Positions 50,866 to 61,183 of a DNA stretch of 61,183 nt are shown here, piece by piece. The DNA comes from Owenia fusiformis. Taxonomy: Eukaryota; Annelida; Polychaeta; Sabellida; Oweniidae. The position numbers were made by a program, and so were the translations under genes. The DNA lies in NCBI GenBank assembly GCA_903813345.2, contig CAIIXF020000136.1:1-61183 (forward strand). Reading direction: 5' to 3'. Position 1 is the stretch's first letter. Each line of letters begins with the position of its first letter. The notes beneath the pieces are model-generated. The model searched no databases. It had not been told where the DNA came from and worked only from the letters and a program-made list of their open reading frames with translations.

Positions 50866-52020
50866 TTCAATTTTAGAGAGAAAAATTTATTTCGTAGCGC
50901 TCGTCCGAGGAGGGTCTCATGTTAAGTGTGTCTCGGCCGGAGACGTGTCATCCCGAGATGACACGAGACATCACCACTCTGTTCAACTTGAACTATAACA
51001 TCATTTTAGACCATTAATTTCAATTTTAGAGAGAAAAATTTATTTCGTAGCGCTCGTCCGAGGAGGGTCTCATGTTAAGTGTGTCTCGGCCGGAGACGTG
51101 TCATCCCGAGATGACACGAGACATCACCACTCTGTTCAACTTGAACTATAACATCATTTTAGACCATTAATTTCAATTTTAGAGAGAAAAATTTATTTCG
51201 TAGCGCTCGTCCGAGGAGGGTCTCATGTTAAGTGTGTCTCGGCCGGAGACGTGTCATCCCGAGATGACACGAGACATCACCACTCTGTTCAACTTGAACT
51301 ATAACATCATTTTAGACCATTAATTTCAATTTTAGAGAGAAAAATTTATTTCGTAGCGCTCGTCCGAGGAGGGTCTCATGTTAAGTGTGTCTCGGCCGGA
51401 GAGGTGTCATCCTGAGATGACACAAGACATCACCACTCTGTTCAACTTGAACTATAACATCATTTTAGACCATTAATTTCAATTTTAGAGAGAAAAATTT
51501 ATTTCGTAGCGCTCGTCCGAGGAGGGTCTCATGTTAAGTGTGTCTCGGCCGGAGACGTGTCATCCCGAGATGACACGAGACATCACCAGTCTGTTCAACT
51601 TGAACTATAACATCATTTTAGACCATTAATTTCAATTTTAGAGAGAAAAATTTATTTCGTAGCGCTCGTCCGAGGAGGGTCTCATGTTAAGTGTGTCTCG
51701 GCCGGAGACGTGTCATCCCGAGATGACACGAGACATCACCACTCTGTTCAACTTGAACTATAACATCATTTGAGACCATTAATTTCAATTTTAGAGAGAA
51801 AAATTTATTTCGTAGCGCTCGTCCGAGGAGGGTCTCATGTTAAGTGTGTCTCGGCCGGAGACGTGTCATCCCGAGATGACACGAGACATCACCACTCTGT
51901 TCAACTTGAACTATAACATCATTTTAGACCATTAATTTCAATTTTAGAGAGAAAAATTTATTTCGTAGCGCTCGTCCGAGGAGGGTCTCATGTTAAGTGT
52001 GTCTCGGCCGGAGACGTGTC

Positions 52021-52880
52021 ATTCCGAGATGACACGAGACATCACCACTCTATCTGTTCAACTTGAACTATAACATCATTTTAGACCATTTATTTCAATT
52101 TTAGAGAGAAAAATTTATTTCGTAGCGCTCGTCCGAGGAGGGTCTCATGTTAAGTGTGTCTCGGCCGGAGACGTGTCATCCCGAGATGACACGAGACATC
52201 ACCACTCTGTTCAACTTGAACTATAACATCATTTTAGACCATTAATTTCAATTTTAGAGAGAAAAATTTATTTCGTAGCGCTCGTCCGAGGAGGGTCTCA
52301 TGTTAAGTGTGTCTCGGCCGGAGACATGTCATCCCGAGATGACATGAGACATCACCACTCTGTTCAACTTGAACTATAACATCATTTTAGACCATTAATT
52401 TCAATTTTAGAGAGAAAAATTTATTTCGTAGCGCTCGTCCGAGGAGGGTCTCATGTTAAGTGTGTCTCGGCCGGAGACGTGTCATCCCGAGATGACACGA
52501 GACATCACCACTCTGTTCAACTTGAACTATAACATCATTTTAGACCATTAATTTCAATTTTAGAGAGAAAAATTTATTTCGTAGCGCTCGTCCGAGGAGG
52601 GTCTCATGTTAAGTGTGTCTCGGCCGGAGACGTGTCATCCCGAGATGACACGAGACATCACCACTCTGTTCAACTTGAACTATAACATCATTTTAGACCA
52701 TTAATTTCAATTTTAGAGAGAAAAATTTATTTCGTAGCGCTCGTCCGAGGAGGGTCTCATGTTAAGTGTGTCTCGGCCAGAGACGTGTCATCCCGAGATG
52801 ACACGAGACATCACCACTCTATCTGTTCAACTTGAACTATAACATCATTTTAGACCATTTATTTCAATTTTAGAGAGAAA
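52021..52880 (-). repeat. 860-bp variant module, copy 3
   Basis: ATTCCGAG (52,021), ATCT insertion, ACATGTC with GACATGAG (52,322-52,346), second ATCT (near 52,821) and the 42-bp deletion join at 52,880/52,881, all 3,241 bp from copy 2. It has one private change, GGCCAGAGAC near 52,788. The monomers upstream lack the GCTAGTCC marker of copies 1 and 2, so the copied blocks have different left ends. Confidence 0.9.
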
Positions 52881-53779
52881 GTGTGTCTCGGCCGGAGACG
52901 TGTCATCCCGAGATGACACGAGACATCACCACTCTGTTCAACTTGAACTATAACATCATTTTAGACCATTAATTTCAATTTTAGAGAGAAAAATTTATTT
53001 CGTAGCGCTCGTCCGAGGAGGGTCTCATGTTAAGTGTGTCTCGGCCGGAGACGTGTCATCCCGAGATGACACGAGACATCACCACTCTGTTCAACTTGAA
53101 CTATAACATCATTTTAGACCATTAATTTCAATTTTAGAGAGAAAAATTTATTTTGTAGCGCTCGTCCGAGGAGGGTCTCATGTTAAGTGTGTCTCGGCCG
53201 GAGACGTGTCATCCCGAGATGACACGAGACATCACCACTCTGTTCAACTTGAACTATAACATCATTTTAGACCATTAATTTCAATTTTAGAGAGAAAAAT
53301 TTATTTCGTAGCGCTCGTCCGAGGAGGCTCTCATGTTAAGTGTGTCTCGGCCGGAGACGTGTCATCCCGAGATGACACGAGACATCACCACTCTGTTCAA
53401 CTTGAACTATAACATCATTTTAGACCATTAATTTCAATTTTAGAGAGAAAAATTTATTTCGTAGCGCTCGTCCGAGGAGGGTCTCATGTTAAGTGTGTCT
53501 CGGCCGGAGACGTGTCATCCCGAGATGACACGAGACATCACCACTCTGTTCAACTTGAACTATAACATCATTTTAGACCATTAATTTCAATTTTAGAGAG
53601 AAAAATTTATTTCGTAGCGCTCGTCCGAGGAGGGTCTCATGTTAAGTGTGTCTCGGCCGGAGACGTGTCATCCCGAGATGACACGAGACATCACCACTCT
53701 GTTCAACTTGAACTATAACATCATTTTAGACCATTAATTTCAATTTTAGAGAGAAAAATTTATTTCGTAGCGCTCGTCC

Positions 53780-54045
53780 GAGGAAGGTCTCATGTTAAGT
53801 GTGTCTCGGCCGGAGACGTGTCATCCCGAGATGACACGAGACATCACCACTCTGTTCAACTTGAACTATAACATCATTTTAGACCATTAATTTCAATTTT
53901 AGAGAGAAAAATTTATTTCGTAGCGCTCGTCCGAGGAGGGTCTCATGTTAAGTGTGTCTCGGCCGGAGACGTGTCATCCCGAGATGACACGAGACATCAC
54001 CACTCTGTTCAATTTGAACTATAACATCATTTTAGACAATTAATT
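53780..54045 (-). repeat. Paired variants GAGGAAGG and CAATTTGAAC, copy 2
   Basis: GAGGAAGG (53,780) and CAATTTGAAC with AGACAATTA (54,010 onward) repeat the set at 50,601-50,865. An isolated GAGGAGGCTCTC near 53,323 lies between this set and the third 860-bp module. Confidence 0.85.
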
Positions 54046-55640
54046 TCAATTTTAGAGAGAAAAATTTATTTCGTAGCGCTCGTCCGAGGAGGGTCTCATG
54101 TTAAGTGTGTCTCGGCCGGAGACGTGTCATCCCGAGATGACACGAGACATCACCACTCTGTTCAACTTGAACTATAACATCATTTTAGACCATTAATTTC
54201 AATTTTAGAGAGAAAAATTTATTTCGTAGCGCTCGTCCGAGGAGGGTCTCATGTTAAGTGTGTCTCGGCCGGAGACGTGTCATCCCGAGATGACACGAGA
54301 CATCACCACTCTGTTCAACTTGAACTATAACATCATTTTAGACCATTAATTTCAATTTTAGAGAGAAAAATTTATTTCGTAGCGCTCGTCCGAGGAGGGT
54401 CTCATGTTAAGTGTGTCTCGGCCGGAGACGTGTCATCCCGAGATGACACGAGACATCACCACTCTGTTCAACTTGAACTATAACATCATTTTAGACCATT
54501 AATTTCAATTTTAGAGAGAAAAATTTATTTCGTAGCGCTCGTCCGAGGAGGGTCTCATGTTAAGTGTGTCTCGGCCGGAGACGTGTCATCCCGAGATGAC
54601 ACGAGACATCACCACTCTGTTCAACTTGAACTATAACATCATTTTAGACCATTAATTTCAATTTTAGAGAGAAAAATTTATTTCGTAGCGCTCGTCCGAG
54701 GAGGGTCTCATGTTAAGTGTGTCTCGGCCGGAGACGTGTCATCCCGAGATGACACGAGACATCACCACTCTGTTCAACTTGAACTATAACATCATTTTAG
54801 ACCATTAATTTCAATTTTAGAGAGAAAAATTTATTTCGTAGCGCTCGTCCGAGGAGGGTCTCATGTTAAGTGTGTCTCGGCCGGAGACGTGTCATCCCGA
54901 GATGACACGAGACATCACCACTCTGTTCAACTTGAACTATAACATCATTTTAGACCATTAATTTCAATTTTAGAGAGAAAAATTTATTTCGTAGCGCTCG
55001 TCCGAGGAGGGTCTCATGTTAAGTGTGTCTCGGCCGGAGACGTGTCATCCCGAGATGACACGAGACATCACCACTCTGTTCAACTTGAACTATAACATCA
55101 TTTTAGACCATTAATTTCAATTTTAGAGAGAAAAATTTATTTCGTAGCGCTCGTCCGAGGAGGGTCTCATGTTAAGTGTGTCTCGGCCGGAGACGTGTCA
55201 TCCCGAGATGACACGAGACATCACCACTCTGTTCAACTTGAACTATAACATCATTTTAGACCATTAATTTCAATTTTAGAGAGAAAAATTTATTTCGTAG
55301 CGCTCGTCCGAGGAGGGTCTCATGTTAAGTGTGTCTCGGCCGGAGACGTGTCATCCCGAGATGACACGAGACATCACCACTCTGTTCAACTTGAACTATA
55401 ACATCATTTTAGACCATTAATTTCAATTTTAGAGAGAAAAATTTATTTCGTAGCGCTCGTCCGAGGAGGGTCTCATGTTAAGTGTGTCTCGGCCGGAGAC
55501 GTGTCATCCCGAGATGACACGAGACATCACCACTCTGTTCAACTTGAACTATAACATCATTTTAGACCATTAATTTCAATTTTAGAGAGAAAAATTTATT
55601 TCGTAGCGCTCGTCCGAGGAGGGTCTCATGTTAAGTGTGT

Positions 55641-57323
55641 CTCAGCCGGAGACGTGTCATCCCGAGATGACACGAGACATCACCACTCTGTTCAACTTGA
55701 ACTATAACATCATTTTAGACCATTAATTTCAATTTTAGAGAGAAAAATTTATTTCGTAGCGCTCGTCCGAGGAGGGTCTCATGTTAAGTGTGTCTCGGCC
55801 GGAGACGTGTCATCCCGAGATGACACGAGACATCACCACTCTGTTCAACTTGAACTATAACATCATTTTAGACCATTAATTTCAATTTTAGAGAGAAAAA
55901 TTTATTTCGTAGCGCTCGTCCGAGGAGGGTCTCATGTTAAGTGTGTCTCGGCCGGAGACGTGTCATCCCGAGATGACACGAGACATCACCACTCTGTTCA
56001 ACTTGAACTATAACATCATTTTAGACCATTAATTTCAATTTTAGAGAGAAAAATTTATTTCGTAGCGCTCGTCCGAGGAGGGTCTCATATTAAGTGTGTC
56101 TCGGCCGGAGACGTGTCATCCCGAGATGACACGAGACATCACCACTCTGTTCAACTTGAACTATAACATCATTTTAGACCATTAATTTCAATTTTAGAGA
56201 GAAAAATTTATTTCGTAGCGCTCGTCCGAGGAGGGTCTCATGTTAAGTGTGTCTCGGCCGGAGACGTGTCATCCCGAGATGACACGAGACATCACCACTC
56301 TGTTCAACTTGAACTATAACATCATTTTAGACCATTAATTTCAATTTTAGAGAGAAAAATTTATTTCGTAGCGCTCGTCCGAGGAGGATCTCATGTTAAG
56401 TGTGTCTCGGCCGGAGACGTGTCATCCCGAGATGACACGAGACATCACCACTCTGTTCAACTTGAACTATAACATCATTTTAGACCATTAATTTCAATTT
56501 TAGAGAGAAAAATTTATTTCGTAGCGCTCGTCCGAGGAGGGTCTCATGTTAAGTGTGTCTCGGCCGGAGACGTGTCATCCCGAGATGACACGAGACATCA
56601 CCACTCTGTTCAACTTGAACTATAACATCATTTTAGACCATTAATTTCAATTTTAGAGAGAAAAATTTATTTCGTAGCGCCCGTCCGTGGAGGGTCTCAT
56701 GTTAAGTGTGTCTCGGCCGGAGACGTGTCATCCCGAGATGACAAGAGACATCACCACTCTGTTCAACTTAAACTATAACATCATTTTAGACCATTAATTT
56801 CAATTTTAGAGAGAAAAATTTATTTCGTAGCGCTCGTCCGAGGAGGGTCTCATGTTAAGTGTGTCTCGGCCGGAGACGTGTCATCCCGAGATGACACGAG
56901 ACATCACCACTCTGTTCAACTTGAACTATAACATCATTTTAGACCATTAATTTCAATTTTAGAGAGAAAAATTTATTTCGTAGCGCTCGTCCGAGGAGGG
57001 TCTCATGTTAAGTGTGTCTCGGCCGGAGACGTGTCATCCCGAGATGACACGAGACATCACCACTCTGTTCAACTTGAACTATAACATCATTTTAGACCAT
57101 TAATTTCAATTTTAGAGAGAAAAATTTATTTCGTAGCGCTCGTCCGAGGAGGGTCTCATGTTAAGTGTGTCTCGGCCGGAGACGTGTCATCCCGAGATGA
57201 CACGAGACATCACCACTCTGTTCAACTTGAACTATAACATCATTTTAGACCATTAATTTCAATTTTAGAGAGAAAAATTTATTTCCTAGCGCTCGTCCGA
57301 GGAGGGTCTCATGTTAAGTGTGT
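55641..57323 (-). repeat. 11-monomer higher-order unit, copy 1 (1,683 bp)
   Basis: Four diagnostic variants, CTCAGCCGG (55,641), GAGGAGGATC (56,381), GCGCCCGTCC (56,677) and ACAAGAGAC (56,741), each recur exactly 1,683 bp later, which is 11 times 153. No indel separates the copies. Private changes of this copy include CATATTAAG (near 56,088), CGTCCGTGG (56,685) and ACTTAAAC (near 56,766). The unit limits are set at the first marker and are arbitrary. Confidence 0.9.
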
Positions 57324-59006
57324 CTCAGCCGGAGACGTGTCATCCCGAGATGACACGAGACATCACCACTCTGTTCAACTTGAACTATAACATCATTTTA
57401 GACCATTAATTTCACTTTTAGAGAGAAAAATTTATTTCGTAGCGCTCGTCCGAGGAGGGTCTCATGTTAAGTGTGTCTCGGCCGGAGACGTGTCATCCCG
57501 AGATGACACGAGACATCACCACTCTGTTCAACTTGAACTATAACATCATTTTAGACCATTAATTTCAATTTTAGAGAGAAAAATTTATTTCGTAGCGCTC
57601 GTCCGAGGAGGGTCTCATGTTAAGTGTGTCTCGGCCGGAGACGTGTCATCCCGAGATGACACGAGACATCACCACTCTGTTCAACTTGAACTATAACATC
57701 ATTTTAGACCATTAATTTCAATTTTAGAGAGAAAAATTTATTTCGTAGCGCTCGTCCGAGGAGGGTCTCATGTTAAGTGTGTCTCGGCCGGAGACGTGTC
57801 ATCCCGAGATGACACGAGACATCACCACTCTGTTCAACTTGAACTATAACATCATTTTAGACCATTAATTTCAATTTTAGAGAGAAAAATTTATTTCGTA
57901 GCGCTCGTCCGAGGAGGGTCTCATGTTAAGTGTGTCTCGGCCGGAGACGTGTCATCCCGAGATGACACGAGACATCACCACTCTGTTCAACTTGAACTAT
58001 AACATCATTTTAGACCATTAATTTCAATTTTAGAGAGAAAAATTTATTTCGTAGCGCTCGTCCGAGGAGGATCTCATGTTAAGTGTGTCTCGGCCGGAGA
58101 CGTGTCATCCCGAAATGACACGAGACATCACCACTCTGTTCAACTTGAACTATAACATCATTTTAGACCATTAATTTCAATTTTAGAGAGAAAAATTTAT
58201 TTCGTAGCGCTCGTCCGAGGAGGGTCTCATGTTAAGTGTGTCTCGGCCGGAGACGTGTCATCCCGAGATGACACGAGACATCACCACTCTGTTCAACTTG
58301 AACTATAACATCATTTTAGACCATTAATTTCAATTTTAGAGAGAAAAATTTATTTCGTAGCGCCCGTCCGAGGAGGGTCTCATGTTAAGTGTGTCTCGGC
58401 CGGAGACGTGTCATCCCGAGATGACAAGAGACATCACCACTCTGTTCAACTTGAACTATAACATCATTTTAGACCATTAATTTCAATTTTAGAGAGAAAA
58501 ATTTATTTCGTAGCGCTCGTCCGAGGAGGGTCTCATGTTAAGTGTGTCTCGGCCGGAGACGTGTCATCCCGAGATGACACGAGACATCACCACTCTGTTC
58601 AACTTGAACTATAACATCATTTTAGACCATTAATTTCAGTTTTAGAGAGAAAAATTTATTTCGTAGCGCTCGTCCGAGGAGGGTCTCATGTTAAGTGTGT
58701 CTCGGCCGGAGACGTGTCATCCCGAGATGACACGAGACATCACCACTCTGTTCAACTTGAACTATAACATCATTTTAGACCATCAATTTCAATTTTAGAG
58801 AGAAAAATTTATTTCGTAGCGCTCGTCCGAGGAGGGTCTCATGTTAAGTGTGTCTCGGCCGGAGACGTGTCATCCTGAGATGACACGAGACATCACCACT
58901 CTGTTCAACTTGAACTATAACATCATTTTAGACCATTAATTTCAATTTTAGAGAGAAAAATTTATTTCGTAGCGCTCGTCCGAGGAGGGTCTCATGTTAA
59001 GTGTGT
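57324..59006 (-). repeat. 11-monomer higher-order unit, copy 2 (1,683 bp)
   Basis: CTCAGCCGG (57,324), GAGGAGGATC (58,064), GCGCCCGTCC (58,360) and ACAAGAGAC (58,424) match copy 1. Direct support ends near 58,430, and the stated end is one unit length from the start. The preceding region near 53,958 lacks the markers, so only two copies are seen. Confidence 0.85.
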
Positions 59007-60052
59007 CTCGGCCGGAGACGTGTCATCCCGAGATGACACGAGACATCACCACTCTGTTCAACTTGAACTATAACATCATTTTAGACCATTAATTTCAATT
59101 TTAGAGAGAAAAATTTATTTCGTAGCGCTCGTCCGAGGAGGGTCTCATGTTTAGTGTGTCTCGGCCGGAGATGTGTCATCCCGAGATGACACGAGACATC
59201 ACCACTCTGTTCAACTTGAACTATAACATCATTTTAGACCATTAATTTCTATTTTAGAGAGAAAAATTTATTTCGTAGCGCTCGTCCGAGGAGGGTCTCA
59301 TGTTAAGTGTGTCTCGGCCGGAGACGTGTCATCCCGAGATGACACGAGACATCACCACTCTGTTCAACTTGAACTATAACATCATTTTAGACCATTAATT
59401 TCAATTTTAGAGAGAAAAATTTATTTCGTAGCGCTCGTCGGAGGAGGGTCTCATGTTAAGTGTGTCTCGGCCGGAGACGTGTCATCCCGAGATGACACGA
59501 GACATCACCACTCTGTTCAACTTGAACTTTAACATCATTTTAGACCATTAATTTCAATTTTAGAGAGAAAAATTTATTTCGTAGCGCTCGTCCAAGGAGG
59601 GTCTCATGTTAAGCGTGTCTCGGCCGGAGACGTGTCATCCCGAGATGACACGAGACATCACCACTCTGTTCAACTTGAACTATAACATCATTTTAGACCA
59701 TTAGTTTGAATTTTAGAGAGAAAAATTTATTTCGCAGCGCTCGTCCGAGGAGAGTCTCATGTTAAGTGTGTCTCGGCCGGAGACGTGTCATCCTGAGATG
59801 ACACGAGACATCACCACTCTGTTCAACTTGAACTATAACATCATTTTAGACCATTAATTTCAATTTTAGAGAGAAAAATTTATTTCGTAGCGCTCGTCCG
59901 AGGAGGGTCTCATGTTAAGTGTGTCTCGGCCGGAGACGTGTCATCCCGAGATGACACGAGACATCACCACTCTGTTCAACTTGAACTATAACATCATTTT
60001 AGACCATTAATTTCAATTTTAGAGAGAAAAATTTATTTCGTAGCGCTCGTCC

Positions 60053-60058
60053 GAGGAG
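60053..60058. repeat. GAGGAG flank of the inverted island, left
   Basis: The '-' array ends with CCGAGGAG. The same GAGGAG restarts the '-' array at 60,889. Removing bases 60,059-60,888 plus one GAGGAG would give an in-phase monomer. This is the layout of an insertion with a 6-bp target duplication, though a short shared word in a repeat array could also arise by template switching. Confidence 0.8.
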
Positions 60059-60073
60059 AGACCTTGAGAGAAT
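60059..60073. other. Filler at inversion junction 2
   Basis: AGACCTTGAGAGAAT lies between the last '-' base (60,058) and the first clear '+' match GACCCTCC (60,074). It contains GAGACC read from 60,058 and vaguely resembles the CTTAACATGAGACC part of the '+' monomer. It may be a damaged copy or filler DNA made during end joining. The arms CGTCCGAGGAG and CTCCTCGGACG flank it as an inverted repeat. Confidence 0.8.
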
Positions 60074-60888
60074 GACCCTCCTCGGACGAGCGCTACGAAA
60101 TAAATTTTTCTCTCTAAAATTGAAATTAATGGTCTAAAATGATGTTATAGTTCAAGTTGAACAGAGTGGTGATGTCTCGTGTCATCTCGGGATGACACGT
60201 CTCCGGCCGAGACACACTTAACATGAGAGCCTCCTCGGACGAGCGCTACGAAATAAATTTTTCTCTCTAAAATTGAAATTAATGGTCTAAAATGATGTTA
60301 TAGTTCAAGTTGAACAGAGTGGTGATGTCTCGTGTCATCTCGGGATGACACGTCTCCGGCCGAGACACACTTAACATGAGAGCCTCCTCGGACGAGCGCT
60401 ACGAAATAAATTTTTCTCTCTAAAATTGAAATTGATGGTCTAAAATGATGTTATAGTTCAAGTTGAACAGAGTGGTGATGTCTCGTGTCATCTCGGGATG
60501 ACACGTCTCCGGCCGAGACACACTTAACATGAGACCCTCCTCGGACGAGCGCTACGAAATAAATTTTTCTCTCTAAAATTGAAATTAATGGTCTAAAATG
60601 ATGTTATAGTTCAAGTTGAACAGAGTGGTGATGTCTCGTGTCATCTCGGGATGACACGTCTCCGGCCGAGACACACTTAACATGAGACCCTCCTCGGACG
60701 AGCGCTACGAAATAAATTTTTCTCTCTAAAATTGAAATTAATGGTCTAAAATGATGTTATAGTTCAAGTTGAACAGAGTGGTGATGTCTCGTGTCATCTC
60801 GGGATGACACGTCTCCGGCCGAGACACACTTAACATGAGAGCCTCCTCGGACGAGCGCTACGAAATAAATTTTTCTCTCTAAAATTGA
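60059..60888 (+). repeat. 830-bp '+' island inside the '-' array
   Basis: Filler plus about 5.3 '+' monomers, from GACCCTCC at monomer position 38 to AAAATTGA at position 86. GAGAGCC appears at about 60,227, 60,379 and 60,838 and GAGACCC at 60,532 and 60,685, so GAGAGCC is enriched over the main '+' array. There is one private change, AATTGATGG near 60,430. Both ends join '-' monomers at GAGGAG. It may be a small inversion with duplication, or reinsertion of a satellite fragment or circle. Confidence 0.92.
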
Positions 60889-60889
60889 G
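60888..60889. other. Inversion junction 3
   Basis: '+' sequence AAAATTGA ends at 60,888 and '-' sequence GAGGAGGGTCTCATG begins at 60,889 with no filler and at most trivial overlap. It is not a tight foldback: about 40 bases separate the nearest inverted arms (CTCCTC ending near 60,848 and GAGGAG at 60,889). This differs from junction 1. Confidence 0.93.
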
Positions 60890-61183
60890 AGGAGGGTCTC
60901 ATGTTAAGTGTGTCTCGGCCGGAGACGTGTCATCCCGAGATGACACGAGACATCACCACTCTGTTCAACTTGAACTATAACATCATTTTAGACCATTAAT
61001 TTCAATTTTAGAGAGAAAAATTTATTTCGTAGCGCTCGTCCGAGGAGGGTCTCATGTTAAGTGTGTCTTGGCCGGAGACGTGTCATCCCGAGATGACACG
61101 AGACATCACCACTCTGTTCAACTTGAACTATAACATCATTTTAGACCATTAATTTCAATTTTAGAGAGAAAAATTTATTTCGT
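60889..61183 (-). repeat. '-' satellite to the window end (about 1.9 monomers)
   Basis: Begins GAGGAGGGTCTCATGTTAAG and continues in phase to TTATTTCGT at the last base, so the array runs out of the window. There is one variant, GTCTTGGCCGG, near 61,066. It continues the phase of the array that stopped at 60,058. Confidence 0.96.

Larger units (their letters stand above)
25525..60058 (-). repeat. 153-bp satellite array, '-' orientation (about 226 monomers)
   Basis: The same monomer as in the left array, reverse-complemented: GTGTCATCCCGAGATGACACG, GTTCAACTTGAAC, AGAGAGAAAAATTT, TAGCGCTCGTCCGAGG, GTCTCATGTTAAG and so on, with no interruption by other DNA. It contains sub-blocks listed separately: CCTAAG (25.6-28.1 kb), GGCTCTC (28.7-34.6 kb), a long near-identical stretch (34.7-44.6 kb) and a duplication-rich stretch (44.8-59 kb). 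From 34.7 kb on, many consecutive monomers are identical, implying recent homogenisation. No coding potential is seen. Confidence 0.98.

Noticed and set aside
60059-60888. Transposon insertion at the island
   Set aside because: The inserted DNA is the satellite itself plus 15 bases of filler, with no terminal repeats or transposase; only the GAGGAG duplication resembles a transposition.
1-61183. CRISPR array
   Set aside because: The repeats are contiguous 153-bp units with no unique spacers and no cas genes.

Overview
The whole 61,183-base window is one kind of sequence: a head-to-tail satellite DNA with a 153-bp consensus monomer, about 400 copies, with no unique DNA between them. I find no protein gene, rRNA, tRNA, transposon, CRISPR array or telomeric repeat. 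Megabase-style tandem satellite of roughly nucleosome-plus-linker length points to eukaryotic heterochromatin (centromeric, pericentromeric, subtelomeric, or a sex or B chromosome). The sequence alone does not name the species. I did not recognise the monomer as a known satellite family.

Layout. (1) Bases 1-25,517: about 168 monomers in the orientation called '+' here. (2) Bases 25,525-60,058: about 226 monomers in the opposite orientation, joined to the first array by a foldback with a 7-base centre (25,507-25,547). (3) Bases 60,059-60,888: an 830-bp island of about 5.3 '+' monomers. (4) Bases 60,889 to the end: '-' monomers again. The island sits inside a '-' array that is otherwise in phase, and the 6-base word GAGGAG is repeated on both sides of it, like an insertion with a short target duplication.

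Monomer. It is 42% GC and bipartite: positions 1-60 are about 60% GC, positions 61-120 about 20% GC. It carries three dyads (a 9-bp hairpin across the monomer boundary, a 5-bp hairpin next to it, and the 13-bp dyad GTTCAAGTTGAAC), one T5-CTCTCT tract, and a short stretch resembling the catalytic core of a hammerhead ribozyme but with a key base changed.

Fine structure. Diagnostic variants mark subfamilies and longer duplications: a CCTAAG block beside the inversion (25.6-28.1 kb), a GGCTCTC block (28.7-34.6 kb), three copies of an exact 860-bp module (46.1, 48.8, 52.0 kb), an 11-monomer (1,683-bp) tandem duplication (55.6-59.0 kb) and a 20-monomer (3,058-bp) spaced pair on the left array. Single-base deletions in short runs are dense at 1-20 kb and 28.7-34.6 kb and sparse elsewhere, which looks more like uneven consensus quality than biology.
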